In this document: in pieces, positions 35,685-45,399 of the stretch
Position numbering within the stretch: the stretch's first letter is position 1
How the letters are laid out: every line of letters starts with the position of its first letter
Origin: Orobanche coerulescens
Lineage: Eukaryota > Streptophyta > Magnoliopsida > Lamiales > Orobanchaceae
Reading direction: 5' to 3'
Assembly (NCBI GenBank): GCA_033398695.1
Contig: CM065811.1
Span: forward strand, 115,987,501-116,051,500
Length of the DNA stretch: 64,000 bases
Made by a program: the position numbers and the translations under genes
Notes under the pieces: generated by a model
Databases searched by the model: none
Told to the model about the DNA's origin: nothing
What the model saw: the letters and a program-made list of their open reading frames with translations, nothing else

Positions 35685-35702
35685 CGTTATCAGCACGACT
35701 CT
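35685..35702 (+). other. Putative primer binding region of cargo-carrying element
   Basis: CGTTATCAGCACGACTC directly after the LTR. It is not the standard iMet complement; I cannot name the priming tRNA from sequence alone. Confidence 0.45.
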
Positions 35703-35794
35703 AACCAAATGAGTAATATGACGAGAGTATGCTCTACAATTGCATCGTATAGATGATCCTCTGTATCAGAAATCAATTATTACAAAAAAAAAAG

Positions 35795-36380
35795 CTAAAA
35801 AAAATGACAAGTACTTCTATTATCGTTGGATAAAGATCTGCGTAAGAAGCCATTTCCGACGAGGTCCCAAGCTGCCTTCTCGTCTTGGAATTCCATTTCA
35901 AAGTGGAATAATGGAATAATTAGTTTCTTGGGCAACAAAACAAGATCAGTCCGAAGTGATAACAAAAATAAGAGGAATTCTTTTGCTGTATATGCTAACA
36001 GTATACCAGGAGCTCCATCTCCTTCTGGACCGCCATCTTCCAACCCAACTTCTAATGGAGATGAGGCAGAGGTCCAACAACCGCGGTAGAAGTGAAATTC
36101 ATGGCATACCATGGAAAGACATCGGGGCTACAAGGATTAATTCCCGACTTTGATAATCTTCTTGATGATCTCTCTCCCGACATCTGATTTCTTCACCATC
36201 TCGACGTCGGAGACATCGCTTTGTATACTTAGCTGAACTGGAGTCGCCATCGCCGCCGTTGACTTCCGAAATAGTCATGTCTGTCGACTGCGTTTTGCCT
36301 CGGCGGAGATCTCCACGTCCTCCGCCAGCGTTAGCCCTTCAAACCCTTCCAGGAGTTCGTCGTCAGAATCTGGTATTTTC
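35795..36380. other. Possibly captured host gene fragments
   Basis: More GC-rich and gene-like than its surroundings. On plus, 35826-36089 encodes an S/N-rich 87-residue stretch with SIPGAPSPSGPPSSNP, which has the look of a plastid transit-peptide protein. On minus, about 36150-36370 reads first an acidic piece (DSDDELLEGFEGL) and then a Met-started piece (MATPVQLS...). Neither has a recognised domain; they may be exon pieces of two host genes in opposite directions. Confidence 0.35.
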
Positions 36381-37815
36381 TCAATTGCAATTTTTAACAA
36401 ATTTTGTGCAAATTAATCATTAACAAGGAGAAGAAGATTTAGATCAACTAAATCCAATAATAAATAAAAAAGGGAAATACAAATAAATAATAAAAAAATA
36501 CAGACGAACAGAAGATGGAAGAAACAAATAAAAGAAAATAGAAAGAGAGGTTGAAAACAAAGAAAAGAAAAGGAAGAGAGACCCGTGTAAGAAGAAGAAC
36601 CAGAAACAAAAGTTATTCACGGTCCACAAAACAATAAGAAAAACAAAAGGAGAGAGAAATGTTAAAAAAAAAAATTGAGTCACTGGAGGCCATTCATTGA
36701 GTCAACAGAAACTCAAAAGAAAATTAATAAAATAATAAAATATTCTTTTAATTTATTAAATTAAACATTCGTTTTTCTTATATATAAGATACATATGCTA
36801 TCAGAATTAATTTTTCTTGATACCACTGTAACCCATTTCACGAGAGCTTCAATTTGACATTAATATTGATATGGGTATTAATTCTTTTCATATATATCAT
36901 TATTAAATTTATTAGAATGTACAAATAACATCCAACTCTGGAAATCGCAAATACTTAACGGTATTCGATATTTCGATTTATACCTTAACGATGACTATAT
37001 TTTGAGGAATTGATTGGACGATCTTGCTCTGGTAGAAGCAGTTAATTATTTTGCAGTTTAAATTATGTCAATTATTTATCTCAAAGTGGTGGCTTTCAAA
37101 CCACACATTTATTAAGCTTACTTTCTATAATTACAATACCTCCCATGTGATGAGTCCAATTATCACAAGACAGATGGTTTTACATAAAAAAATTATATAT
37201 TATATATCACCATCGTGGTTGGTTATACCACAAGAATGGTTCATAGATCCTGCTCCCGAAGAATCAGTTGAAAGAAATAAATCCTATTCTGAAGAAGTAG
37301 TTGATCATGATTCAAATCATGCTCTCGAAGAAGCAGTTGATGGAAATAATATCCAATCTCCATAATTATTAAATACGAACGGAGAAAATTGAGCAAGTGA
37401 TACCATAAGCTATCACCGATTAATTAAAGAAAATCTCATGCAAACTGCATGATGGGATCATTTGACAAGTGATATGGAAAACTATCACTGGAAAATAATT
37501 GCTCAATAAATCCCATGTTAATTATATTACATGGTGGGATCATTGAAATCATATCGACATGACAACGCTTATCGATAAGCATATGTCACATATTCGTGAG
37601 AATAATGTATTTGCATAAAGACAAAAGATGATCTTATTATTGCTCTGGATGAAGCACAACAGTTGAAGTGAAAATATCGAAACTAGCTGAAAGGCAGTAA
37701 ACACTCGACAATATGAAACGCGAAAAAGAAAATACATATGAAACCCATAAGAAGAAAAGGGGTGCGTCTCGAGAGTATAAAACCCCGTAACTCTGCCACC
37801 CCATGGCATAAGGGT
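36381..37815. other. Unassigned interior of cargo-carrying element
   Basis: Purine-rich tract (36440-36680), then AT-rich sequence. Short ORFs on plus (37051-37365, E/N-rich with two 'SEEVVDHD/LEEAVDGN' like phrases) have no recognisable domain. Phrases of the type GTGATAGGGAAAACTATCAC-like inverted arms and CATGTTAATTATATTACATGGTGGGATCATT repeat loosely at 37380-37540. I see nothing else. Confidence 0.3.
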
Positions 37816-38484
37816 TTATAATGAAAGATTTAAAGGATCTAAACTTCTTTTCCGTTTGGCAGCAATAGCCTGTGGCTGATGAGCTTTGACTTCCAAATTC
37901 TTAACTGAAATATATGCCTGAAACTTTATAAGTAGATCAGCAACAGTGTCAGCACATATTATTATATCTCGTGATGGTTGAGATATAAACTTGTGATCTA
38001 CTCCTTGATCCAGAAAGGCAAGCAAATCGCTGAAGAAATTATTAATATTCAATAAACCTATATGTTTGGTATGGAAGTCTCGCTCAACCCATGACGAGAT
38101 GTTGAATATCTCATTGAGTGTGCCATAGCCACCTGGGAGAACAATAAAGGCATCACTATTATTCACCACATACATCAAACTATCATGCACAGACTGTGCT
38201 TGAAGCATCAACCCAGTTGAACCCCCTATACTACTGGTTCTAACTGTGGGATAGTGTAAGGCACTTGTTACTCTTATTCTCCCATTTTGTGCAGCCTCTA
38301 AAAGATAACCCAAAAATCTATAATTACTCCCACCATACAATATATCGATTTTGTGTTTTCCTAATTCTTTTACGAATTGATATGCCATATCTATATGCTG
38401 GATGTGACCTATCAATTTGGATCCACCTAAAATACATATAGTTTTAATTAGATGAGATCTATATGAGGATTTTGAGAACTCCAT
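37816..38484 (-). CDS. LOG-like protein (cytokinin riboside 5'-monophosphate phosphoribohydrolase family), atypical
   Basis: An uninterrupted 222-residue ORF, the usual length of LOG proteins. The Rossmann-like family fold is indicated by TICILGGSK (15-23), IDILYGGSN (46-54), SDAFIVLPGGYGTLNEIF (110-127) and HIGLLNINNFFSDLLAFLD (141-159). PGGxGTxxE (117-125) is intact. Family members convert cytokinin nucleotides to free bases using an Arg in a D-MH-RK motif; here the equivalent is SVHDSL (98-103), with no Arg or Lys. The N-terminal phosphate-site loop, normally a glycine-rich GGGS-GLMG, is altered to GGSNYRFLG. The end carries KRKR, possibly a nuclear signal. It lies antisense inside the LTR element, downstream of the NABP-like ORF in the same direction. 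Activity as a cytokinin enzyme is doubtful. Confidence 0.75.
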   Translation of the reverse strand: MEFSKSSYRSHLIKTICILGGSKLIGHIQHIDMAYQFVKELGKHKIDILYGGSNYRFLGYLLEAAQNGRIRVTSALHYPTVRTSSIGGSTGLMLQAQSVHDSLMYVVNNSDAFIVLPGGYGTLNEIFNISSWVERDFHTKHIGLLNINNFFSDLLAFLDQGVDHKFISQPSRDIIICADTVADLLIKFQAYISVKNLEVKAHQPQAIAAKRKRSLDPLNLSL

Positions 38485-38765
38485 CTTTCTACACTAGACT
38501 TTCAAAATACTTTTATGAGAGATACATTTTCTGATTTGTGGATCCCAAATTTAAAGAACAAACTTCTTTTTAAACGACAAATGACTTCACTATTTTCATT
38601 GAAAAAGAAGCGGCATATAAGACATTACTTTTGACAAAATTGCAAAAGAAAACGAAAGATATGATATTATATTTTTCAATGAAAATGACGTTACCAATCG
38701 GCAGCTGAGAAATTTAAATATTAGAAAACAATATTCAACAACTTGCATTATTTTGCATTATTACC
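38485..38765 (-). promoter_or_regulatory. Intergenic gap before LOG-like ORF
   Basis: 281 bases, very AT-rich, between the two antisense ORFs. On the minus strand there is a weak TATA-like CTCATAAAAGTATT about 30 bases before the LOG-like ATG. A separate promoter is possible but unproven. Confidence 0.25.
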
Positions 38766-39479
38766 TTATACCCACTTTGACAGAACAGACTTACAAACTG
38801 GATCTTTTGAGACTATTTTTTCATGACTATAACGTTCCCGTTCATCCTTAAATTGTATCCACAAAGCCATTAGTTCACGATGAACGTATCCGCTGGGATG
38901 TGTATCAAGAATCTGTTGAATATCATGATCCATAGATTCCTTACTCAATCCATCCTTGGTAAATGCTATTTTATCTTCTCGATTTTTAGATACAAACCCC
39001 ACAGATTTGCATCGTGTGTCACATGTCCACCGAGCAGATTTATAGCACCCACCTAATCTTTTTGCTCTCCGTTTCTTTGCAAAACTACTCTTACCTGTAC
39101 CTGGCATGTACTTAAATAAATTTGAAAATTCGCCAGATAGTCGAACTTGTGCTTCGATTAACCATCGAATATCTTCTGGGATGCCATTTCTCATTAGCAC
39201 CCTTAATCTTTCGAGTCGAGCTCGATAAATTCTTTTTATGATATTCACTGGAAGAGATGGATAATATTTACGAAGATTCGAAAGCATTGAATCCATTATG
39301 ATATTTAAACCCTCGGTATGGGTGATTGTGAATACAATGATAAATCTATTTATAGATTGGAATACGCGTATGAGATTTGACTCCGCGTCCTGAAGCGTAT
39401 GAATTACGGCTCTATATTTGAATAATGAACATAACATGACATGTGGGAGCAACGACTCCATGTTGATAATGATGTGCAA
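38766..39479 (-). CDS. Protein with carlavirus-like nucleic-acid-binding (Viral_NABP-like) motif
   Basis: Uninterrupted 237 residues. The true start may be Met62 (MDSMLSNL), since residues 1-60 are hydrophobic and look like run-on. The core at 127-145 reads GTGKSSFAKKRRAKRLGGC, followed by S148, C153 and C157. A G-S-[YF]-A-[RK]-R-R-A-K core plus a Cys cluster is the hallmark of the small cysteine-rich nucleic-acid-binding proteins of carlaviruses and related flexiviruses, which act in RNA binding and silencing suppression; S148 stands where a Cys is expected. A helical, charged C-terminus (about 170-237) has no match I know. It may be an old viral gene captured by the element, or a host protein with a convergent motif. 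No function is shown here. Confidence 0.5.
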   Translation of the reverse strand: MHIIINMESLLPHVMLCSLFKYRAVIHTLQDAESNLIRVFQSINRFIIVFTITHTEGLNIIMDSMLSNLRKYYPSLPVNIIKRIYRARLERLRVLMRNGIPEDIRWLIEAQVRLSGEFSNLFKYMPGTGKSSFAKKRRAKRLGGCYKSARWTCDTRCKSVGFVSKNREDKIAFTKDGLSKESMDHDIQQILDTHPSGYVHRELMALWIQFKDERERYSHEKIVSKDPVCKSVLSKWV

Positions 39480-40546
39480 AATGGCACTGAAAGATGATGT
39501 GATATGCCGGTAAAATATCTATATGGTGATATAGACACATCATCTTCAAATATTTTTTCTCGATTAATATCACTACTAGCCAATATTGGGAATGAATCCC
39601 TAATAAATTTTGGAATATATTAAGGGGGAGTATGGGCCCACTTCCTCTATATTTGAACTACTAGATATTATGGATCCACTAGATAGTCACATGTGTATAT
39701 GATTCGTAATCAGAAATTTACGAGATTATTTGCTCACGATTTGAGCACATATTCCAAATCAGATAAAGCTAGTAATATATCCCAAATAAACTTGAATAGA
39801 TCCCAGAAAGGGTCAAGATATGCGCATACAAGGGGATATCAATTGGCATACTATTCGAAGTCCTCCAGCCAATATCGAGAACATAATATATAAACTCCCA
39901 TGACTGAAGATGAATACTGAGATACTAACATACGAGTTTGGTACTCGAGAAATCTCTTAGCATGAGGGGGAGTATTGGTAGTTGGAAATATGTGAAATGC
40001 ATCACACTATATCCTCACAACTGAAATATGAACTTAAAGTTCAAAGATGCATGACAGATTCTTAATCTTTGGTACCAACTACAACTGCTTTGATAAATAC
40101 ATAATAATTCCCCGAATATGAATCAAAGCAAATGATAAAAGGAGGCATATACTTTTCAGAAGTATATAGATATAACCACAATGCAATGGATGATTGATAA
40201 TGAGATAACTCGGCAAGTTATATTGCCATGGGGAAATAAATATTGAAAAGTGTCGACACAATATAGCACTATGAATGAAATGAGGATATCAATGATTGGA
40301 AAGGGGACATCGATAAATGGTATGATGATATCCATGACTGTGAAATATGGATATTGAAAATGAGGATATTAAAATCTATGATTTGTGAAAATGAGGATAT
40401 TGAAATCCATCGAAATTGAAATATATGCCCTTATAATAAAATGAAACATATGGGCTTACTGAAAGTGACTCGTAAGGAGATTTTGAATATATTATCAGTG
40501 CGTGCAGTCACTCAAAATAAAGTGTTGTGAACGAAAATTATTTGCT
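39480..40546. other. Unassigned interior, right part of cargo-carrying element
   Basis: No ORF of note. Two polypurine-like runs (AAGGGGGAGTATGGG at about 39620 and TGAGGGGGAGTATTGG at about 39963) look like extra polypurine tracts with partial LTR-like starts. Near 40290-40400 short phrases GAGGATATTGAAATCCAT/GATATCCATGA repeat. This may hold remnants of a Copia 3' end. Confidence 0.35.
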
Positions 40547-41335
40547 GTACTCTTTTCCTTGACTGAGGTTTTATCCCACCGGGTTTTTCCAGCAAGGTTT
40601 TTAACGAGGCAGCTTAATCACAACTAATATGAAATTTTCAAAAGAAATTTGGAATATATCGCAAAGAATATGAGTTCGATATTACAAACTGCACTGAAGA
40701 TGATACTCATACTAATCCCTGGAGGATCATTGAGATACCTGGGGCATATTTGTATAAAATACGCGTTGCACTCTTTTTCCCTTGACTAAGGTTTTGTCCC
40801 ATTGAGTTTTCCTAGCAAGGTTTTTAACGAGGCAACTGGAATGGCGTACTAGTGTGAATAATGTACTCTTTTTCCTTCATTAGGATTTTTCCCATTGGGT
40901 TTTTCCTAATAAGGTTTTAACGAGGCATATTCATGGCATAATGAGGAACACTACAAAGATCAAGATTATTCCTCAAAGCTTGAAAATAGAAGGAGTAGTT
41001 GTACTCTTTTTCCTTTGATCAAGTTTTTCCCACTGGGTTTTCTTGACAAGGTTTTAATGAGGCAACACGTGGATACTCCCAACAACGAATGATATACATG
41101 ACAGATTCACTCAGTTTTTGTCCCGCGAGGTTTTACTGAGACGGAACAAGAATATTCATACAAGAACTATCGAGATATGGGGGAGCAAATTTACGAGATT
41201 ACAGATTGCTGAAGTTTTATCCAACAGAACTTTCCTACCAACATTATGATGCAACATGATATGATTGCCACAAGCTCCAATACAAACAGTTTGAAAGTTT
41301 TTCTCCCATTGGGTTTTTCTTCAAACTAGTTCAGC
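40547..41335 (+). repeat. Imperfect 60-base repeats before the 3' LTR
   Basis: Copies begin at about 40547, 40769, 40863 and 40997, with partial ones at 41108 and 41297. The consensus is roughly TTCCTTGA..AGGTTTT-TCCCA--GGGTTTTTCC--CAAGGTTTT-AACGAGGCA. I recall this kind of array upstream of the 3' LTR of plant Copia elements (unchecked). Confidence 0.75.
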
Positions 41336-41358
41336 AGATATTTATGTAAATAGTCATT

Positions 41359-41368
41359 CAAGGGGGAG
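41359..41368 (+). other. Polypurine tract of cargo-carrying element
   Basis: CAAGGGGGAG directly before the right LTR, confirming plus orientation of the element. Confidence 0.85.
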
Positions 41369-41595
41369 TGTTATAATATAACACGAAAGTGACGTTTCAA
41401 TTACTCCTTTGTTTTTATATAGTGTGACTGACTATTATGCCCCTGATGTAAATATGTAATTACGATTGTGCCATCTGAAGTTTTCCTATAAATAGGACTT
41501 CAGTTATTAATGAAAATCACACGTGAGAATCATTCTCTAATTTCTCTCTACTCTCTCTCTAAATTCTCCCTCTAGAATATTTCGATTTTACAACA
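41369..41595 (+). repeat. 3' LTR of cargo-carrying LTR element
   Basis: 227 bases, same length as the left copy, 8 substitutions, no indels. TATA box at 41487-41494. Confidence 0.93.
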
Positions 41596-41885
41596 AGTTT
41601 CAATTTTTTTACAAATAGTTTCTTTACAATTCAATTTATTTATTAATAATTTTTACATTATATTTTACAAATTTATATTATAAAACTAATTATATATAAA
41701 AAAATCGAGTATCTCACGAGCTTATCGAGTCGAGTATTGAGTAGCTCAACTCGACTCGTTAGTATGTCGAGCCGAGCTCGAGTTCGAGTCGAGCCTACTC
41801 GAGTCGAGTGTTGACCGAGTTTTGATCGAGTCGATCTCGAGTATCTCGCGAGTTGTCTCATCTCGTTTACACCCCTAGGTGAGAA

Positions 41886-42144
41886 AATTGCTACAAATGT
41901 AGAAGCACATGAAGATATTCTTGCAACTGTTGCTGCAATTATAGACCCTACATTTAATTAGATCAAATGATACAATTGTTGTTGTCATTTAAGTTGTCTG
42001 AATTTCTGATTTGCTGATTTAGGGGAAAAGAAAAGGTCCACAAATTCGTAGGTCACCAATGTTGAAGGTTAGAAAGGGACTTCCTGAACATATGGCTGGA
42101 GATGATGAGATAGAAGTTGCTGGGATGATGGTGAACTGACTCAA
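41886..42144 (+). pseudogene. MULE gene, downstream piece
   Basis: A short coding-like stretch picks up after the hAT-like element (AAIIDPTFN), and a second (GKRKGPQIRRSPMLKVRKGLPE) follows what looks like an intron ending in TTTAG near 42023. It ends at a stop before the next MITE. The C-terminal K/R-rich tail is usual for MULE proteins. Broken. Confidence 0.5.
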
Positions 42145-42152
42145 GATGTAGC

Positions 42153-42860
42153 CAGAGGCGGATTCAGGAGTTGATAGTGGGATGGGCTGAGAGTTAAATA
42201 TTTGACGTATTAATTTTTACACAATATTTTTAAACAAAATAAAAGAAATTATAAAAATTCCTAGAAAATTAAAAAGGAAAAGAAAAATCTAACTTAAAAA
42301 TGTCTTCCTAAACTCCTCATAATTAATCCAATAAAGCAAATTATAATTTTTTACGAAAAACTCATCTACAAGTAACAATTTAATCTCATATCAAGACTAA
42401 TATAAGTCTACAAAAATTTTAATAATTCATACCAACTTGACAATATAATTTAATTAAAAGTTTTATGGAACTTGCCAATTCAGTGAAAACTCCCACAATT
42501 TAAAGGCTTAAATACAAAACACAATTTATGACTATCAGACACAATTGGATATGCAGTTCCAAATAAATAAATTAAAAACATTTACACAAAACCCTATAAT
42601 AAATTATTATAAATAGCCAATTATATAAAAATATAGTAATATAACAATGTAACAAAAATAGATGAGATTTTTATTTTATAATGATAAGCCCACTCAAAAT
42701 TGGATAAATTTTAGAATAATTATTGATTTTGGTGATAATTCCCATTTTTATGGTGGGCTCATAATTAGTTTGGGCTCATTTTGATCTATATATATAAAGA
42801 TTTATTATGGGGTTGCACTGGGCTGGAGCCCAGTGCACGATCTACATAGATCCGCCCCTG
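42153..42860. mobile_element. hAT-like MITE, 708 bases
   Basis: TIRs CAGAGGCGGATTCAG (left) and CAGGGGCGGATCTATG (right, inverted). A perfect 8-base duplication GATGTAGC is at 42145-42152 and 42861-42868. AT-rich interior, no ORF. Confidence 0.88.
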
Positions 42861-42868
42861 GATGTAGC

Positions 42869-43085
42869 TACACGACTCAAGATATGAAGACTTACTATTT
42901 TGTTAAGGGATTCAATTATGGCAACTTGTTTAGCCACTTATTATTTTGTTATGGCAACTTGTTTAGACATTTGGTATTTTGAACTTAGTTATGACAACTT
43001 GTTAATCCAATTACTATTTTAAATGACTTACTTATTGAAATTTGTTAAGCATATACTATTTTGTATATGACTCACATGTGAATGA
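42869..43085 (+). other. AT-rich MULE 3' flank
   Basis: Three loose copies of TTATGGCAACTTGTTTA at about 42917, 42950 and 42990. No gene. Probably 3' untranslated or subterminal MULE sequence. Confidence 0.4.
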
Positions 43086-43089
43086 TTTA

Positions 43090-43501
43090 GGCTCCGTTTT
43101 TTTTTTTTTTTGTGTTTTGAGGTTATTTTTTGTTTTTATTTTTGAAAACATTAAAAACGTGCTTTTTTTATCATTTTCGAAAATGAATTTTGGAAAACAA
43201 AAAAAATATTTATACACAAAACGCAAAATGCCCAAAACTTCGTTTTGAGCGTTTTGTGTGTATTTCAACAAAAAATCTTCAAAATGCTCAAAATACATTT
43301 TGAGTTTTTTTTTTATTATCCTAATTTGAAACTAAGTCTAAAATAAAGATTTATGAATTTAATATTAATATTACAAAAAAAATATTTTGCAAAATAAATT
43401 TAACAGAACGCGTTTTCAACAACTTTGAAAACAAAAATAAAAACAGAAAATATAAAATATTTTGCGAAATAAAAGTACAAAACAAAATACAAAACGGCCC
43501 C
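43090..43501. mobile_element. MITE with GGCTCCGTTTT / GGGGCCGTTTTG ends
   Basis: Inverted ends GGCTCCGTTTTTTT and GGGGCCGTTTTGTATT; TTTA on both flanks (43086-43089, 43502-43505), or TTA if the end is placed one base in. The middle is a long palindrome around AAAACGCAAAATGCCC/AACTTCGTTTTGAGCG. Foldback type; superfamily uncertain. Confidence 0.7.
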
Positions 43502-43609
43502 TTTATATTTTGAATGACTTAGTATCCTTGTATTGGGAGTTGTGTTCAAAGTTTGGTAATGTAGCATGTCCCAATAACAGATCTGAGCTTGCAAACTAGT
43601 ATCTGCATA

Positions 43610-44265
43610 AACAAATTTATTTTAAAAGGTCCCTTCAAATATGAAAAATCTTTAAAAACGTCCCTGCAAATATGGATCTTTTTTAAATAGGTCCCTGAAA
43701 TTACAAAGTTTTTTTTTTTTTAAACAGGTCAATATTTCAGCACAGAATACAGTGGCATAACAACAATTATAACTTGCATTTTGCAGACTGAAACATACAA
43801 ACTACCAATATACTTCATAACTTCATTTGTAGCTTCTCAATCTTACATTACAACAACCAAATTACATTACATGGACCACAATTACATGAATAAATGACGC
43901 ATTGTGTTTGAGCATTCGAAATTGTGTTTGAGTGAGAAGATTGGGAGGAAGCCATGGAAGTTGCTGGGTTTTTAAAAATGGTGGAAGTGGAACTTTCTGG
44001 TTTGGAACGTGAATTTGGGAAAGATGCAAAGGGATAAGTAATATACACATCACCTATTAAAAATTTAATTGGAAAAATAAGGTCTGATGTGTAATTGCAA
44101 GGTGTGACCTACTTGATGTTTTTGTAACGTTTTTCTAATGGAAGGGTATTTTTAAAAATAAACTGTGTTGTAGGGACCTATTTAATAAAAAGTTTTTTAC
44201 AGAGACTAATATGAAAAACAAAACAAGTGTATTTGCAGGGACGAAAAATGTATTTAAGCCTAGAG
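43610..44265. mobile_element. Degenerate MITE with GTCCCTGCAAAT ends
   Basis: The left part (AAAGGTCCCTTCAAATATGAAAAA, again ACGTCCCTGCAAATATGG) and the right part (inverted GGCTTAAATACATTTTTCG, then TCCCTGCAAATAC) match in inverted orientation. Such ends are common in Mutator-like plant MITEs. Target duplication not found. A 66-residue minus-strand ORF at 43848-44048 is not believable. Confidence 0.5.
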
Positions 44266-44269
44266 ATAA

Positions 44270-44670
44270 TAATAATATCACATAATAATAGATACAAAAA
44301 CAATAAAGTTATTTATATTACAACAACAACAATAATAATAGTAATAATAAAATTATTCATAATACTACACATTACATAATATTATCGATAATATTGATAT
44401 CAATAATAACAATAACAATAATAATAATAACAATAATAAATTTTGTCATAATAATACAAATTATATATAATACTATTGATAATATTGATAATAATAATAA
44501 CGATATTGATAGTAATAATAAGATTATATAACAATATACCCAAATAATTATTATTTATATTACAACAACAACAATAACAGAAACAATAATATTAATAAGA
44601 TTATAATTAGTAATAATAATTTTATATAATATATAATATTAATCAATATAAATAATATTCCTAATAATTA
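44270..44670. repeat. AAT/ATA-rich degenerate microsatellite
   Basis: Long runs of AATAAT, ACAACAACAATAATAAT and GATAATATTGATA; nothing else. Confidence 0.85.
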
Positions 44671-44718
44671 ATCGTGTTAGAAGTTCATACATACAATAAT
44701 AATAATTATTATTTATAT

Positions 44719-45399
44719 TGTTGTGTCGCGATTTATACACTTCAACAGGCGATCAGTACAAGGACCGGGCGACCGAACCAGAGTCAAATAGACCAAGGCG
44801 ATCGTCTCCCGGCAACTAGCGATCGTCCCAAAGCGCCCGACCATGGACGACCACCTCATGCCACGTAAAGCCAACATCCGTCAAAGTCAGCGAAGACCGA
44901 ATCTCGGGATAGAGACCCACGGGCAGATCCGGAAAAGGCGCCGTAGGATAAGGCCCTTTGGCCCCAGCCTGTCACCATCTTCTCACCTACCGACAGACCC
45001 GCCAAAAGATCCAAGGTGGGACCTCTCGAGACAGCGACAAGAGACGCGTGTTGTCCTCTCATTGGTTCGCACAGCTGGCTGCCAGCAGCAGTCGCGAACT
45101 TAAGGCAATCAGCCCATGTGCTAAAGACGATCGCCCCCTTATTATAATACAGGCGATCGCCCGTCAGGATTAAGACATCCCAGCTCCTCCTATAAATAGA
45201 AGACTTCCTGCACTTGGAAAAAGGTCTGCTTTTCTCTCGGCTTTTCTCTTGACTCTATCTAGGATTTCTCTCTCAGAACCTCTTAACCAAAAGACGGTCG
45301 GCAGAAACGAGAACTCCCTACGGTTCAGATTTTAAGAGTTCAGAAGCTCAGACATTCAGCAAAAGAACTTAGCACTCCATCGTTGTTACAAGAACCAAT
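44719..45399 (+). repeat. Partial LTR-like sequence with GCGATCG words
   Basis: Begins TGTTGTGTCGCGATTTATACAC, unlike the AT-rich tract on its left, and is much richer in G+C. CGATCG/GCGATC recurs at about 44750, 44797, 44819, 45127 and 45153. TATA-like CTATAAATAGAAG at about 45190, then a CT-rich leader. Composition, TG start, TATA and CT leader suggest the LTR of a Gypsy-type element, cut at 45399 where the next LTR begins. The ORFs inside look accidental. Confidence 0.5.

Larger units (their letters stand above)
35458..41595 (+). mobile_element. Non-autonomous LTR retrotransposon carrying antisense LOG-like and NABP-like genes
   Basis: LTRs of 227 bases each (35458-35684 and 41369-41595), TGTTAT to ACAACA, with 8 substitutions between them by direct comparison. 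Perfect 5-base target duplication AGTTT at 35453-35457 and 41596-41600. A polypurine tract AGGGGGAG lies right before the right LTR; the sequence after the left LTR begins CGTTATCAGCACGAC, the leader seen in some plant Copia elements. I find no gag, integrase or RT in any frame. The repeated 3' leader (40547-41335) is of the kind found near the end of Copia elements (from memory). Cargo on the minus strand: LOG-like (37816-38484) and NABP-like (38766-39479); captured-looking sequence at 35795-36380. Confidence 0.85.
33921..41877. mobile_element. hAT-like non-autonomous element with CGAGTCGAG-rich ends, host to two further insertions
   Basis: Left end TAGGGACGTAAATGATGCGAG; right end, inverted, TAGGGGTGTAAACGAGATGAG. 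A perfect 8-base target duplication GGTGAGAA lies at 33913-33920 and 41878-41885. Removing the nested MITE and LTR element leaves about 1.2 kb, filled with CTCGAACTCGA-type words and a tandem array. No transposase ORF, so mobilised in trans if at all (inference). It is inserted in the 3' part of the MULE gene. Confidence 0.85.

Noticed and set aside
38766..39479. Walker A / P-loop reading of PGTGKSS
   Set aside because: The spacing of glycines is wrong for GxxxxGK[ST] and no Walker B or other NTPase motif follows.
40547..41335. CRISPR-like array of repeats
   Set aside because: The repeats are imperfect, unevenly spaced and lie just before an LTR; plant DNA has no CRISPR.
43042..43298. Phe/Lys-rich ORFs on both strands
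   Set aside because: They mirror the palindrome of the MITE at 43090-43501.
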